A DNA stretch of 64,000 bases from Paragorgia papillata (Eukaryota; Cnidaria; Anthozoa; Scleralcyonacea; Coralliidae): assembly GCA_035771165.1 (NCBI GenBank), contig JAWNZC010000025.1:2493501-2557500 (forward strand), read 5' to 3'. How positions within the stretch are numbered: position 1 is the first letter of the stretch; each line of letters begins with the position of its first letter. This document shows positions 12,387 through 23,400 of this stretch, one piece after another. The position numbers and the translations under genes were made by a program. A model generated the notes under the pieces. The model made no database searches, was not told the origin of the DNA, and worked only from the letters and a program-made list of their open reading frames with translations.

Positions 12387-15300
12387 GTTGTCGTTTGTTT
12401 GGGAAGGTGAGTGCTGTCGAAAACTCGTCACCATACGTCAAGAAAGGTTTATCGTCTTTCTGTGCTCCAATCGAAACAGAAGTACCCTCAGTTACATTTT
12501 TCCCTTGTACATCTTTCGCACGTATATCCTTAGATGTAATATTATTCGTAGAGCGCTCGTTGTCGTTCGCCAACACCTGCCCATTCGCAGGTTTATACTG
12601 ACCTACTTCGCCACCACCTTCCCGCGAGAGAACAGTGGACGACCTTTTTGGAACAGTCATAAAGGTGGCCAGTTCATCACCAAAGAACGGATCGTCTTCA
12701 GTCGAATCAAATTTACGCGACACGACGGCTTTATCTTCCTTTAATAATGGTTCATCCTTTTTGCCTAAGTCCGACGGCTCTTGTGTCACAGCTGGTAGAT
12801 GCTGGGGTGGACCTCTGTTGGTCAACCGTGTCGCTAACTCGTCGCGGAAAGATGACGTCACACTGCTTAAGTTTTCTTCAGAATGAGACCTGCGCCTTAT
12901 CTTCTCATCCAACGCAGTCTCACGGTTTACTTCGGAGTCAAAGGAATCCAAAACAGAATCCAAAAGGCTTTGTTCGGGTTCCACAAAGGAAACCGCAGAG
13001 GAACTAGACGAGGAGCCTGAGGCATTGCGAGTTAGACTGGTGTCTTGGGTATCAACCTCCGGTCGGGTTTCGCCGTGTATTTTCGTGATAATCCGAAACT
13101 CGCTTTCAGGGTAACTGCGTGACTTTAGTAAATCGCTCTGCACGCCTTTCGCGTGTTCAAGCACCTCCGTAATCCGATCATCTCCGCTGTCCACGGCCTC
13201 GACCTGCGGTACAGTAGTAGGCTGGGGTTGGTTAGGACGGTTTCCAAAGTAAAAAGACGTAGGAAACAAACTTCCTGTGTTAGTGCGCTGCATTTTATAC
13301 AGTTCTTTTTCATGACTTCCGAGGGTTGATTCCAGTCTAAATGAAAAAAGACAAGCAACTGTTACATACTGAATATATATTAAATTTTACTCCATTAAAC
13401 CACAAGCATGTTCTAAAGGATTGTGGACTTTGGTGAAGGAAAATTAGAGGGGTGGAATAATTTAAGTCTTTAAAGCCCTAATCAAACGAGAACGCAAGTC
13501 ATCGCAAGTTGGCAGTCTTAAATTTCTGTGGCGGTCGTTCGAACACCCAAATTAACAAAATAAAGGTTTCATGAATGTTTTAAACAAGTTTTAACTTTGT
13601 CACAGTACATAATATTTTCGGGAAATTATTCAGAGAGGCTGGCTGAGATATGGTGACTACCAACTTGCGATGACTTGCGTTCTCGTTTGATTAGGGCTTA
13701 AGACCAAATCGGGGCTAGTTGTGAAAATGCAACCTCAAAACCTTTCGACTGGAATCGAACCCACGACTCTGCTCAGAGCGCCGGCTGCACAAAAATCGCA
13801 CGGAGACCGCTACCAAGAGCTTGATCGAGAAGTTCTATATATATATAACGGTAGTAATGCTGGCTGAAGGAGTGCATGGGAAAATCCCTCTCTTTTAATC
13901 GAGTAAAATGCCAAATATCACCTAATTCCTCGATCCAGGTATTACCACCATTATATATACATGCAGAACTCTTTGACCAGACTCTTGGCAGCAGTCTCGT
14001 AGCTCACAGAATATCTCAAACTCATTAATAATTCATGAAGAAAACACAAAGGAAATCAGTACCGTGTCTGTGGTTTGGATATCGGAGGAAGAAATTACAT
14101 AAATTAAGCAAACTTTCATCTTGATTTTCTCTTAAAATACTGATTTGTTTGAGATGCTATATCATACACTCGGAGGAGTGTTTCGTCAGGATATCCGAAC
14201 ACCGAGACGTTTGTTGAAGCCTCGGTTTTCAACAAACGTCTCGGTGTTTAGATATCCTGATGAAACACTCCTCCTCGTGTATGATATATTACGTCGTATA
14301 TTGTATGCTTTATGTATTTTGTAAGACCTTTAAAAAGCAGTTATAGTTGCGACAACGTGACGTACAATAGATTAACGCCTAAGTATAAACTTTTCTTGGC
14401 CCAACGTTGTCTTGGAAACGTGAAAACGCTTCAGTTGACGTTGTATGTGCAACGAGGACGGTGTTGGGGTTACTCTTGGGACTGCAAATTATATTCAACG
14501 CTTTGTTTTGGTTGAAAATACTATTGTACTTGGGTCGGCGTCGTGGCGTTTGCGTTATGCTTGCTTAAGGTCCCTAATTTGCATTTTCGCAACTGGTCTT
14601 AAAATGTATATGAATTCTAACACTTTAAATTCTTATTACAAATAGAGTTTAAACTATATATTTATAACTTTTCACACTGAAACATTTCAATACTATATAC
14701 AATGATTACAGTTCTGTTTATATTTTAAATTTATAGGGGCTCGAAATCTCGTTCCCAGAGCACAAGTTCCCCACCCGGGAAACGAGATCGAGAGACTATG
14801 GGATAATCCGTTTCAAATCACAGGATTCTTGTTATTCCGGTTGAGGTACGCACGCGTAAATATCCGAGCGGAATCTGGATAGTATGTTCTCCTTGTTTGA
14901 CTTTCCCCAAACAAGTCAATGGGGTTGCTGGTGAAGCTCGAATTACAGCATCTACACACATACGGCGAAGATATCGATCGCGGCAACGTCTTCACTGGAG
15001 TCTTGTCGTCCGACATCTTTGTTATTTTGGTTTTATTAATTTTACTTCCGGTCACTTCAGACCAACTCATGCTCACTATTCAGCCAATAACGTAACGATT
15101 TGAAACGGATTATCCCAGAGTCTCTCGTTTCCCGGGTGGGGAACGTGGGCTCTGGGAACGAGATCGAGGGGCTCGTTAAAACAGGCAACAAAGAGACTAG
15201 TGACCCTTGGAGATAAGTGAGCCCGGTCATTCACCCCCCGGGATAAACGAGTCTAATCATTCATCCCTATAAGATTAAGAAATGATCGACCTCTTATACT

Positions 15301-17517
15301 TCCGAAAGAAAATTGTGTAACTTATACTGAAACTAATTAAAAAATTTGTTTAATGTCTTTAAATGAATTAATTGTCATTTAACGTTTATGACCGATTTAA
15401 TGCTTATAGCAATATTTAAATAAATATTTAAGATCTATAAATTATAATCGAACGAGCATTTTATATTTAATTTAACCTACTATTTAATCATCGGCATCAA
15501 GACTTTTACTTGCTCTTAGCTTGGTTTTAAGTGGTTCGTTAACCGTTGACGTGTATTCTTCCACATCGGATAAACTAAACAATTGAAGTAGTTTAAACGA
15601 TGTTAACTCATCTTAGAGTCAGCTTTACCGAGAGATTTAAGTTAGATGCCAAACAGTTTAAATCTGAAATCTAATTTACAGTGTGCTATATTCGCGTTGA
15701 AATTAATTAATTAATTATTGGTTAGAAATGTATCTCCTTTCTGATGAACACCATGGCTCTTTATAGATTTTAAATATTTAGATAATAATCACGTTTACAT
15801 GATTGTTGAAAATGAGATGCAGTTACCAAATCCCAAAGCATTTTTCCTCCCTTCCTTCCTTCCTCCTTTTTATCTCCTATCTTCCTCTTTCTTTCCTTCC
15901 TTCCTTCCTTCCTTCCTTCCTTCCTTCCTTCCTTCCTTCCTTCCTTCCTTCCTTCCTTCCTTCCTTCCTTCCTTCCTTCCTTCCTTCCTTCCTTCCTTTA
16001 CTTGCTTCCTTCCTCGTTTCCTTCCTTCCTCCCCCTAAACTAAACTAAACTAAACTAAACTAAACTAAACTAAACTAAACTAAACTAAACTAACCTTATT
16101 TATACTGGATAACTCTATCAGTTTATCTAAACTGTTATCCTCAGAGGTCCAGTAAGGGCCCAGCCTCATTGGTCCAGTGTTACTACAGGAGGAAACCGGA
16201 GTACCCGGAGGAAACCTGTGGTGTTTGGTAGAGTTAATCAGATAACTGCACCGTGCAGGAATCGAACCCGGCTCGCAGAGGTGAAAGGCACGTGCACTAA
16301 CCACTGTGCCACCAACTCCCTTCCGTCCTTCGTTTCTTCCTTCTTTCCTTTTATCTATGTTTTCAAACATTAAATCCCCAAAAGTACGTTACCTATGTGT
16401 ATAGAAACGAGTCATTAGCAAGTTCACTAACCTTTCTTGTCTTGAACTATCCCAGTGCTCAATAACAGGTCGGTCCCTCTTTAGTTTCTTCGGCTTCTTC
16501 AAGAATCGAAAAGAGGCGCCCTATACACATGTAAAAACACATAGCATGGTTACGGCTTAACCGCCTCGAACAAAGTTGTGCTGGCCAGCATGGATATAAA
16601 GGTTGGGCTAGTCAGTATAGAAAAGTACAACGTGAAAAGATGCAATCTCGTTCCCAGAGCCCACGTTTCCCACCCGGGAAATGAGAGACTCTGGGATAAT
16701 CCGTTTCAAATCGTTACGTTATTGGCTGAATAGTGAGCATGAGTTGGTCTGAAGTGACCAGAAGTAGAATTAATAAAACCAAAATAACAAAGATGTCGGA
16801 CGACAAGACTCCAGTGAAGACGTTGCCGCGATCGATATCTTCGCCGTATGTGTGTAGATGCTGTAATTCGAGCTTCGCCAGTATCCCCATTGACTTGTTT
16901 GGGGAAAAGTCAAACAAGGAGAACATACTATCCAGATTCCGCTCGGATATTTACGCATGCGTACCTCAATCGGAATAACAAGAATCCTGTGATTTGAAAC
17001 GGATTATCCCAGAGTCTCTCGTTTCCCGGGTGGGGAACGTGCATGGGCTCTGGGAACGAGATTGGAAGAGACGGTAAACTGTCGCGAATAGTTTTAATAA
17101 CGAAATACTCGTGTTTCGAGCGGAGCCTTTCGTCAGTATTTCGTTACCAAAACTATTCTCGGCAGTTCACTTCGTTTTCACTTTGCTTAATCTAAAACAC
17201 TGCCTACGCAGCACTCTACATTTTTACAGTGTGGAAAAGGTTGTGCTACCTAAAAACGCTGTGCAGTGAGTAAGAAACGTGCATGGCAGTCGAATTACAG
17301 AATAACAATGGTTACCAGTTTCCCGCTCTTTTTTTAGTCGGGAGCGCTCGCGCAGGCGCAAAACGTTTGGCAGCGGGGTTCAATTTGCCTTGCTTGATGA
17401 TGCAAATTCATACCGATGCATGCTATAGATAATGCATCATTCGGCTTACATATGACAATATCATCAACATACCGCTCGAAGCTTGGATTTCGATTTTTGA
17501 GAGTCGTTCAGCTCCAT
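9319..17517 (-). CDS. Unrecognised repeat-built disordered protein (polyQ, PPPQ), three-exon model
   Basis: I do not recognise this family. Proposed exons are 17517-17473, 16520-16432 and 13336-9319 (4152 bases, 1383 residues, phases closing). The ATG at 17517 lies in CCATGG context but the frame stays open upstream, so 5' exons may be missing. An ATG at 13293 is an alternative start. The basic N-terminus (FLKKPKKLKRDRPVIEHW) is followed by a Ser/Arg-rich disordered chain. Three near-identical units with long Gln runs come next, then NYxPPNLP repeats, a PPPQA/SGGRSQG array, and the C-terminus RVTSMI, which fits a class I PDZ ligand. A motif of the form GDE(F/L)(S/A)TxLTxP recurs. No membrane segment or enzymatic domain is seen. 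A scaffold role is inference. The main exon is certain; exons 1-2 rest on splice consensus and phase. Confidence 0.7.
10050..10445 (-). repeat. PPPQA / PSGGRSQG coding minisatellite
   Basis: A coding tandem array built on the 15-bp plus-strand unit GGAGGTGGTGCTTGG (PPPQA). Longer blocks reading GATCTACCACCAGAAGGTAG (LPSGGRSQ on the coding strand) are interspersed. The frame is maintained throughout. Sequence homogeneity suggests recent slippage or unequal exchange. Confidence 0.9.
11561..12489 (-). repeat. Three tandem ~290-345-bp coding units with CAA-rich polyQ
   Basis: Units start on the plus strand near 11561, 11905 and 12191. Each encodes EGTSVSIGAQKDDKPFL, then YGDEFSTALTFPNKR, then a Gln run, then PVSQPTTSYRKDQGIPQF and NNNYEPVGEL(N/D)FP. 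The non-Gln flanks are almost identical in DNA sequence. The Gln runs differ in length and have Lys, Arg, His or Pro interruptions. They are read mostly from CAA rather than CAG codons. Confidence 0.95.
13474..13698. mobile_element. Harbinger-like MITE (AGCCCTAATC family), copy 1
   Basis: The ends AGCCCTAATCAAACGAGAAC and GTTCTCGTTTGATTAGGGCT are perfect inverted repeats extending inward over GCAAGTCATCGCAAGTTG. TAA flanks both sides. Related copies are at 25853-26222 and 50731-50837. It lies in the last intron of the polyQ/PPPQ gene. Confidence 0.9.
14015..14293. mobile_element. Hairpin-tailed repeat (TCATGAAGAAAACACAAAGG family), copy 1
   Basis: A unique-looking left part (CTCATTAATAATTCATGAAG ... 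GATTTTCTCTTAAAATACTG) is followed by a hairpin whose arms contain ATATCATACACTCGGAGG and CAACAAACGTCTCGGTGTT. The same arrangement recurs at 61105-61392, with a diverged copy at 22917-23120. No coding capacity is seen. Confidence 0.8.
14746..15164. mobile_element. Inverted-repeat element with captured zinc-finger-like exon, copy A
   Basis: The ends are ~40-bp inverted repeats containing ATCTCGTTCCCAGAGC and CCCACCCGGGAAACGAGA. The interior carries a minus-strand open frame (15076-14813) starting MSMSWSEVT and reading PYVCRCCNSSF...IDLFG. Relative to copy B at 16645-17062 this copy lacks one A in the run after TTTGGGG, which shifts the frame after IDLFGE. The two copies are in opposite orientation. 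Confidence 0.85.
15886..16000. repeat. (CCTT)n microsatellite
   Basis: Nearly uninterrupted TTCC tetranucleotide repeat. Interrupted TTCC-like sequence continues on both sides, including beyond the SINE at 16320-16350. This suggests the SINE and the (TAAAC)n tract sit inside an older pyrimidine tract. Confidence 0.95.
16035..16092. repeat. (CTAAA)n pentanucleotide repeat
   Basis: About twelve copies of CTAAA directly abut the SINE at 16093. On the strand in which the SINE reads forward, this is a (TTTAG)n tail, so it is probably the SINE's own 3' simple-repeat tail. Confidence 0.9.
16093..16318 (-). mobile_element. tRNA-derived SINE
   Basis: Read on the minus strand it opens TGGTGGCACAGTGGTTAGTG (A-box-like) and, about 30 bases on, GGTTCGATTCC (B box). 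The body runs to the (TTTAG)n tail at 16092-16035. This polymerase III promoter layout is that of a tRNA-head SINE. The parent tRNA is not identified. Confidence 0.75.
16645..17062. mobile_element. Inverted-repeat element with captured zinc-finger-like exon, copy B
   Basis: Same family as 14746-15164, in opposite orientation, inside intron 1 of the polyQ/PPPQ gene. The plus-strand open frame 16733-16978 reads MSMSWSEVT...PYVCRCCNSSF...IDLFGEKSNKENILSRFRSD. The CxxC followed by a D-L-F and L-x-x-x-x pattern resembles the first half of a ZAD-type zinc-finger domain (weak, from memory). It ends at the inner edge of the TIR with no splice donor I can assign. A lone terminal fragment (GGGCTCTGGGTACGAGATTG) lies at 17652. 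Confidence 0.85.
17063..17230. repeat. Fragment of GAAACGTT/ACTGCCTACGCAGCAC repeat
   Basis: An inverted pair (ACGAAATACT...AGTATTTCGT) surrounds TTCGAGCGGAGCC. It is followed by CACTGCCTACGCAGCACTC, which also occurs near 5231 and 39725. This looks like the terminal part of a dispersed element; the parent type is not determined. Confidence 0.5.
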
Positions 17518-17549
17518 GGATCTGCCAAAGCCAGCATGATTCGCATGAT

Positions 17550-18779
17550 CTGTGGATAAAACAAACAGAATTAGTGTATTTCCTGAAATCGACGAAGATT
17601 AATCAGAGGAAGTTAATTAAAATGAGATGAAAACTATTCGATATGACCAAAAGGATCGCGGGCTCTGGGTACGAGATTGAATGTACCACTGAGCAGAAAC
17701 AAACAATTTCTTCATGAAAGCTGTCGTTCGATTACTTTGGCAAAGGTACGAAAAGCAAAATATACACTAAAAAGAGCTATAAGAGCTGTGTAAACATTAG
17801 ATAAAAAATGAGCTCATGTAAACAAATCCAAAAAGCTGTCCGAAATGTCAGGATAAAATCAATAAAGCAAAGTGCAACGAACAAACTTTCTAAATATGTC
17901 AATAAAACTTTGACGGGTCAATTAAGCGAAGGAGGAAACAGACAACAAATATGCAGTTAAAAGGATTAGAAAATAGAAATAAATGTAAATAAGATTCGTG
18001 TTCGTGTCTGTGGCTTGTCTGAATGTTAATTTGATGTACATGCTGCATAAGATACGAAAAGCGGATAAGGGCAAGTTTACACTAAACTTAGACGGTATAT
18101 CATGGATGAATTCAGAACCAAAACTTGCATAGTTCTGACGGTTTATATTGTCACTACAGAACCGGACAGTTTTGAAACCGTGTAAGATAATGTAGGGATA
18201 ACCGTCGAAATTCTGGTATACAGCCCTAAATTCATCCGATACTGGGGGTCTTCACTGACATGCATGCAACTAGTCACATCAATGCTAAAAGCGCAAGTGA
18301 AATTAATAATCTTCTTCCTGGTATAGCAATGATAAGAGAAATAATCATCCCACGTCTTTCGTTAGCATAGTATATTGGACTATTCTAAGATAACGAAGAA
18401 CACCTGTATATTTTGTAGTGTTAATATTGAACGCGAGATCTTGACCTAAGATAGTATAGGTTTTGTGATAGATTTGACAGTTATACTTATCTCTCGCCAA
18501 CGGATGAAGGCGTTGTTGATTGCTAGGGATATACACTTAGTGTCTAATTACAAACAGGTTTCAGGAAATTGTCCATATAAGCAGATAGGCAAAGAGAAGT
18601 GAAAATAACAGTAAATTATTTCAAGTATACGCAAAATCAAAAATTGATTTCTAAACACTGGACAGAACATTTTGTGTGGGGATTTCTAATTAGGAGTCAC
18701 CATACAGATTGGAGAAATATTCGTAACACACGACGCAATAACTATATCTCCTAACTATATATATATATATATATATATA
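17550..18779. other. No gene seen
   Basis: Upstream of the first assigned exon of the polyQ/PPPQ gene. AT-rich with an (AT)n tract at 18758-18778. Further 5' exons could lie here, but none could be supported from splice sites and reading frame. Confidence 0.4.
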
Positions 18780-19098
18780 GTGTGTATAAAAAAAATGGAA
18801 CCCTTAGAAAATGAATTAGTATTCTTTCAAAACAACCTATTGTAGTAGTTTGAAAGCCCTAAAAGCGCTGCGTTATAAATTAATCAGCACATAAGTTAAA
18901 CAGGAAGAGAAAAAGCTTTTAAATACTTTCACCATGCATGCATACACTTCAAGTTATCTTAATTTTCCAGGTGTATAAGACCGTGTTTTTTTACGCACCC
19001 GTGGCTCAGAGGTGTTTAGGGCTTTCAAATACTACAATAGGTTGTTTGAACAGAATACTAATTCATTTTCTAAGGGTTCCGGGGTTTTTTATACACAC
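18780..19098. mobile_element. MITE with ~100-bp inverted arms next to (AT)n
   Basis: The left arm GTGTGTATAAAAAAAATGG then CCCTTAGAAAATGAATTAG is matched by the right arm CTAATTCATTTTCTAAGGG ... TTTATACACAC. Inner arm sequence AACAACCTATTGTAGTAG also pairs. (TA)n lies on both sides, suggesting insertion into TA-rich DNA. Confidence 0.85.
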
Positions 19099-19146
19099 TG
19101 TATATATATATATATATTGTTTTTAATTGCACAATGCTTTAATAGA

Positions 19147-19360
19147 TTATTTTTGCGTTGAGAAGTTGCGAAGTTCATTCCGAACTTGGGAGTTGGGAAC
19201 TACGTTGTCAAGGAGACGGTTGTCATTTTCTTGTTCAATTATCCAAATGAGCTTTGATTCACAGCTCGCAATGTCATTGGATAATTGATGAAGGCCAATG
19301 TCTGAACGAACTTTGCAATCTTCAAGACCCTGTTTTATTGAAACGACGCATTCAGAAACA
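19147..19360 (-). other. Isolated open frame, possible exon or gene relic
   Basis: A ~70-codon minus-strand frame ends in TAA at 19147 and includes ASCESKLIWIIEQEN and NVVPNSQVRNELRNF. The composition looks protein-like. An in-frame TAG lies just upstream, and no usable splice acceptor or start codon was found. I cannot assign it to either neighbour. It could be a terminal exon of an unmodelled gene, a transposon relic, or chance. Confidence 0.25.
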
Positions 19361-20138
19361 TGTTTTGTCTACACGTGTCTGAAAACATGGACAAAAAAAA
19401 CAAACAATAGCGATGTATTAAGTTGTCGAGTCCCAGAGGCTGTTGTTTAAAAAGGGTAGTTAGTGAGAAAGAAAGCTTTAACTTCGGTTAAAAATCTCTC
19501 TCAGTAAACCTCTCACTAGGTTCGCCATTTTAAGTTCACTTCTCACCGACGGTTTATACTTTTTCTCCTGCAAACTCCACCGTAATTGCAACTTACAAGG
19601 GCAATGTCTATCGGCTTAGAGCAACGTATTAAAAAGTATAAATTTTATAATTTGACCTGAGGATATTCTATTGCCGAACATTTTCTTACGATCATACGTT
19701 CGATCGATCGGGAAAATTTAAAAACTCAAAACTCCATCGGCGGACAAGTGTCCTACATATTATGGGGGGAAAATCTCTATCGGCGGCCAAATGACGATTA
19801 TCGGAGGACATGTCCTTGATGAAATTCAAGGCTTGACCCCAAGGCGTAAAAGATAACGTTGTCGCTCTTCAATAAACATGTGTTAATAAAATTATAAGTA
19901 GTTAATTTTAAAGATGTTACTATTATAGGAGCGTTAGTCATTTGTTAAATGACGTTAGGTTTGGTGTTAGGCGATTTGCGATTTCAAGATATACACCCTG
20001 TTGACTAGCAATAGCCTAAAGTTTTAAACTAGTGTTTCTACGACAAACAATGTAAAGACAGATCACAGCCTCAGTTGCACAAAAATCGTACTTTAACTTG
20101 AGCATCCTCATTTCCACATTTCCCTGCATACAGAAGAT

Positions 20139-20435
20139 GACAACTCCGTACGTTCACTCAATATCCTTCAATGACCCTATATAAACATTGTATCCTCCAG
20201 TTTCCCTCGTAATCCCATAAGGTCGCTCAGGCTCCTGCTAAATGTCGATTTGATGTTACCGATACCTTGCCTTTCGTTAAACCGTATAAACAGAAAATAA
20301 TAATTCCATACGTTCACTCAATATCCTTCAGTGACCCCAAACGCTGTATCCTACAGCTTCCCATGTGATCCCATAGGGTCGCTCAGGCTCCTGGTAAAAG
20401 TCGATCTGATGTTACTGACACCTTGCCTCTCGTTG
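20139..20435. repeat. Tandem duplication across the SOWAH stop codon region
   Basis: Segment 20139-20297 is a diverged second copy of 20298-20435. Shared stretches include ACGTTCACTCAATATCCTTC, GTCGCTCAGGCTCCTG and GATACCTTGCC/GACACCTTGCC. The right copy contains the last ~28 codons of SOWAH. The left copy lies in its 3' UTR and no longer continues the frame. Confidence 0.85.
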
Positions 20436-23400
20436 TTGTTCTCAACTGAAGTCGTTTCACACAGTTCAAACACGTTGTCGCTGTCCTCGTGCGATCCCAT
20501 GGGTTCACAGTAGTTCCCATTGTCCTCGTGTGATCTCATGGGTTCACTATGGTTCCCACTGTCTTCTCGTGATTCCGTAGGTTCACTGCGACTTCTTTGA
20601 ATTTTGCGGGGATTTTGGCCGTCGACAGTCGAGTGCGGGATATTGTGTTTCCTCGTAAGGATTTTACCCAGTCTCTTTATATTCGGTTTCGTCTTACCTG
20701 ATGGAGTGCTTGGCAATCTCTTGGCTAGATCTTGAAGTGCTACCAGGAGAAGTGGAACAAACTGGAGTTAAAACTACACTCCTCCACTGCACACAAGTAC
20801 GAAGAATCATCTGCCATTTTACGTCATCAATAGGAAATCAGAGTGAATGCGTCGTTAATTGTGTCACTGATTATAAATTGATTATGTCGTTGATTATATG
20901 GATGTTATTGATTAGATAAGTTAGGCCACTAATTGGATAAGTCACAGGTTAAATGGACCACGTTAGTAATTAGATAGATATTTTTTCTTGATTAAATAGA
21001 TTGATTAATAGACATATTATTCCATTGATTAGAAAGATCATGGTGTTGATTAGATGGATTAATCCACTGATTAGACAGATCAGAGTGTTGATTAGACAGA
21101 TCATGTCATTGATTAAATAGATTAGTTCATTAATTAGAAAGATCAAAGTGTTGATTAGACAGATCATCTCATTAATTAGATGGATTAATCCACCGATTAG
21201 ACAGATCAGAGTGTTGATTAGACAGATCATGTCATTGATTAAATAGATTAGTTCATTAATTAATTAATTAGAAAGATTAGAGTGTTGATTAGACAGATCA
21301 TCTTATTGATTAGATAGATTAATCCACTGATTAGACAGATCATGCCATTGATTAAATAGATTAGTTTATTAATTAATTAATTAATTAGAAAGATCATGGT
21401 GTTGATTAGACAGATCATCTTATTGATTAGATAGATTAATCCACTGATTAGACAGATCATGCCATTGATTAAATAGATTAGTTCATTGATCAGGAAGATC
21501 AGAGTGTTGATGAAACAAATCAGTAATGATTAGATAGATTAATTCATTCATCAAACCGACCATAGTATCGCCTACCACAGGACAGCTATTGATTTGAAGA
21601 ATTACAGTAGTCCATTCATGGTAAAACAGTATGAGATGGATTAATATTAATGAATATGACAACATTTACACTATAATGTCCTTGACAATAATTATGATAT
21701 AACGAATAAAAAATTGTTATTTACCCAGTGCGACAGCTGGATCCTTGAGTTTTTCTAGAAAAAAACAAAATTACAATAAAGATAATCATAGTTAATAGAA
21801 AATAAACATGGTTTGGAAACCCGGCAAACTTCAAAGCGGTTAACAATCAAGCTACGATTCATGTTGAAAGGGACATGAAGGTGCACAAATCCTTTGTTTT
21901 AGGTTTATTAATATTTAAACAGTACGGTTGAGTGATTGAACCCAAACGTTGCTATTGGATGATTGCTTCATTATACAGAAAACACAATATGTTCAGTAAC
22001 CGTGAAAGTGCAAAAATTTCAATAAACCTGAACAAAAACATAAAACAATGACTTTTGTTGAGCTTCCAAACCATGTTTAGTTTTTATTAACTATGAGATA
22101 ATATCTGATTGCTCAAAATAATGAAAAACATACTGACGTTTTGAGGCGAACCCTTCATCATCTTGAAACGTAATGAAGAGCTCTGCTCAAAACGTCAGTT
22201 TTTTTGTTGCTAAAAATTTTTGGCAGTTCACCACCTTTCAACTTTCCTATTATTACTACAATATTCATCATTGCATGCATCCGCAAATTACTGAAACTAA
22301 ATGGATTCAAATGAAACAAAATCGTTCTTACGTTTTAATTGCTCTGATGAGTTTTTCTGCACCACATCTTTCGGTTCCTTCCCGCTGTGATCCCGAATGT
22401 GAACGTCGACATCTAATAAAATTATACGTAAAATAAATAAGAAGAATACTAAACTAAAGGTTGCTATGGTCAAAGTTTTGAAATATATAGTATGCTAATT
22501 TGATCAACTTCAAAAAATATTTCACCATTTTAAATTTTTTTCTTGCAACCGCATTTTTTGGGTCACATTAAAAAATGATTATTTTATTGATTATATAGAT
22601 CATCATTCTGAGCAGGGGAGGGGGAGGATGAAAACTGATTTGACTTCAGTTCTTGTTCGATCCATCTACGGTAATCGACTTGACGTGTTATGTACAAATA
22701 AGTGATCTGTTTAAATCTTTCCCGTCGGTGTGTTTTTCAGTCTTGTGACGAGTAAAATCGTCTGGCGTTAGAGAGTAAAATACGTCAGACTATAGAGTCG
22801 GAATGATGTGATTGTGATCCATCTAAAATGTAAAAATAGTTGGAAATTTTGAACTATTTTTTACTCGCGGCAAGTAGTCGCAGTAAATCAACCAATGAAA
22901 ACAAATTATGTCAACATTTCAAACTCGTTAGTAATTCATGAGGAAAACTGCACAATGGAAATCATTACCGTGTCGATTGTGAATTTGCATGGATATTGAA
23001 GGAAGAAATTATATAAATTAATCGAATTTTCTCTTAAAATACCCATTTGTTTGAGATGCTATAGCAAACACTCAGAAGAATGCTTCATCAGGAACACCTC
23101 GAAGTTTGTTAAAAAAAACTCGGCTATCGCTTCACTCCATCAGTCTTGAAACCCCGCGAGTTATCGCAGCGAGCTGTGTGTGGTGGAAATACAGTGGAAA
23201 CCTTGCGAGTACTCGCAGCGAGCTACGCGTGAGTTGCTTCGTGCGAGGACTGAAAATCCGCCTTTACCGCACAGACGACCAAGTTTTTCTTGACAAGTTC
23301 CTTGGTAGCTTTCCTTGCTCGTGTGTACGATGAACACGTTTTTTCCCCAACAATTTTCCTTGACAAGTTATAATTGCTCGTGTGTACGGTTGGACAAGTT

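Noticed and set aside
11602..12744. Plus-strand 380-codon leucine-rich open frame
   Set aside because: It is the antisense of the polyQ units (TTG is CAA reversed). The minus-strand frame is far longer and has coherent protein sequence.
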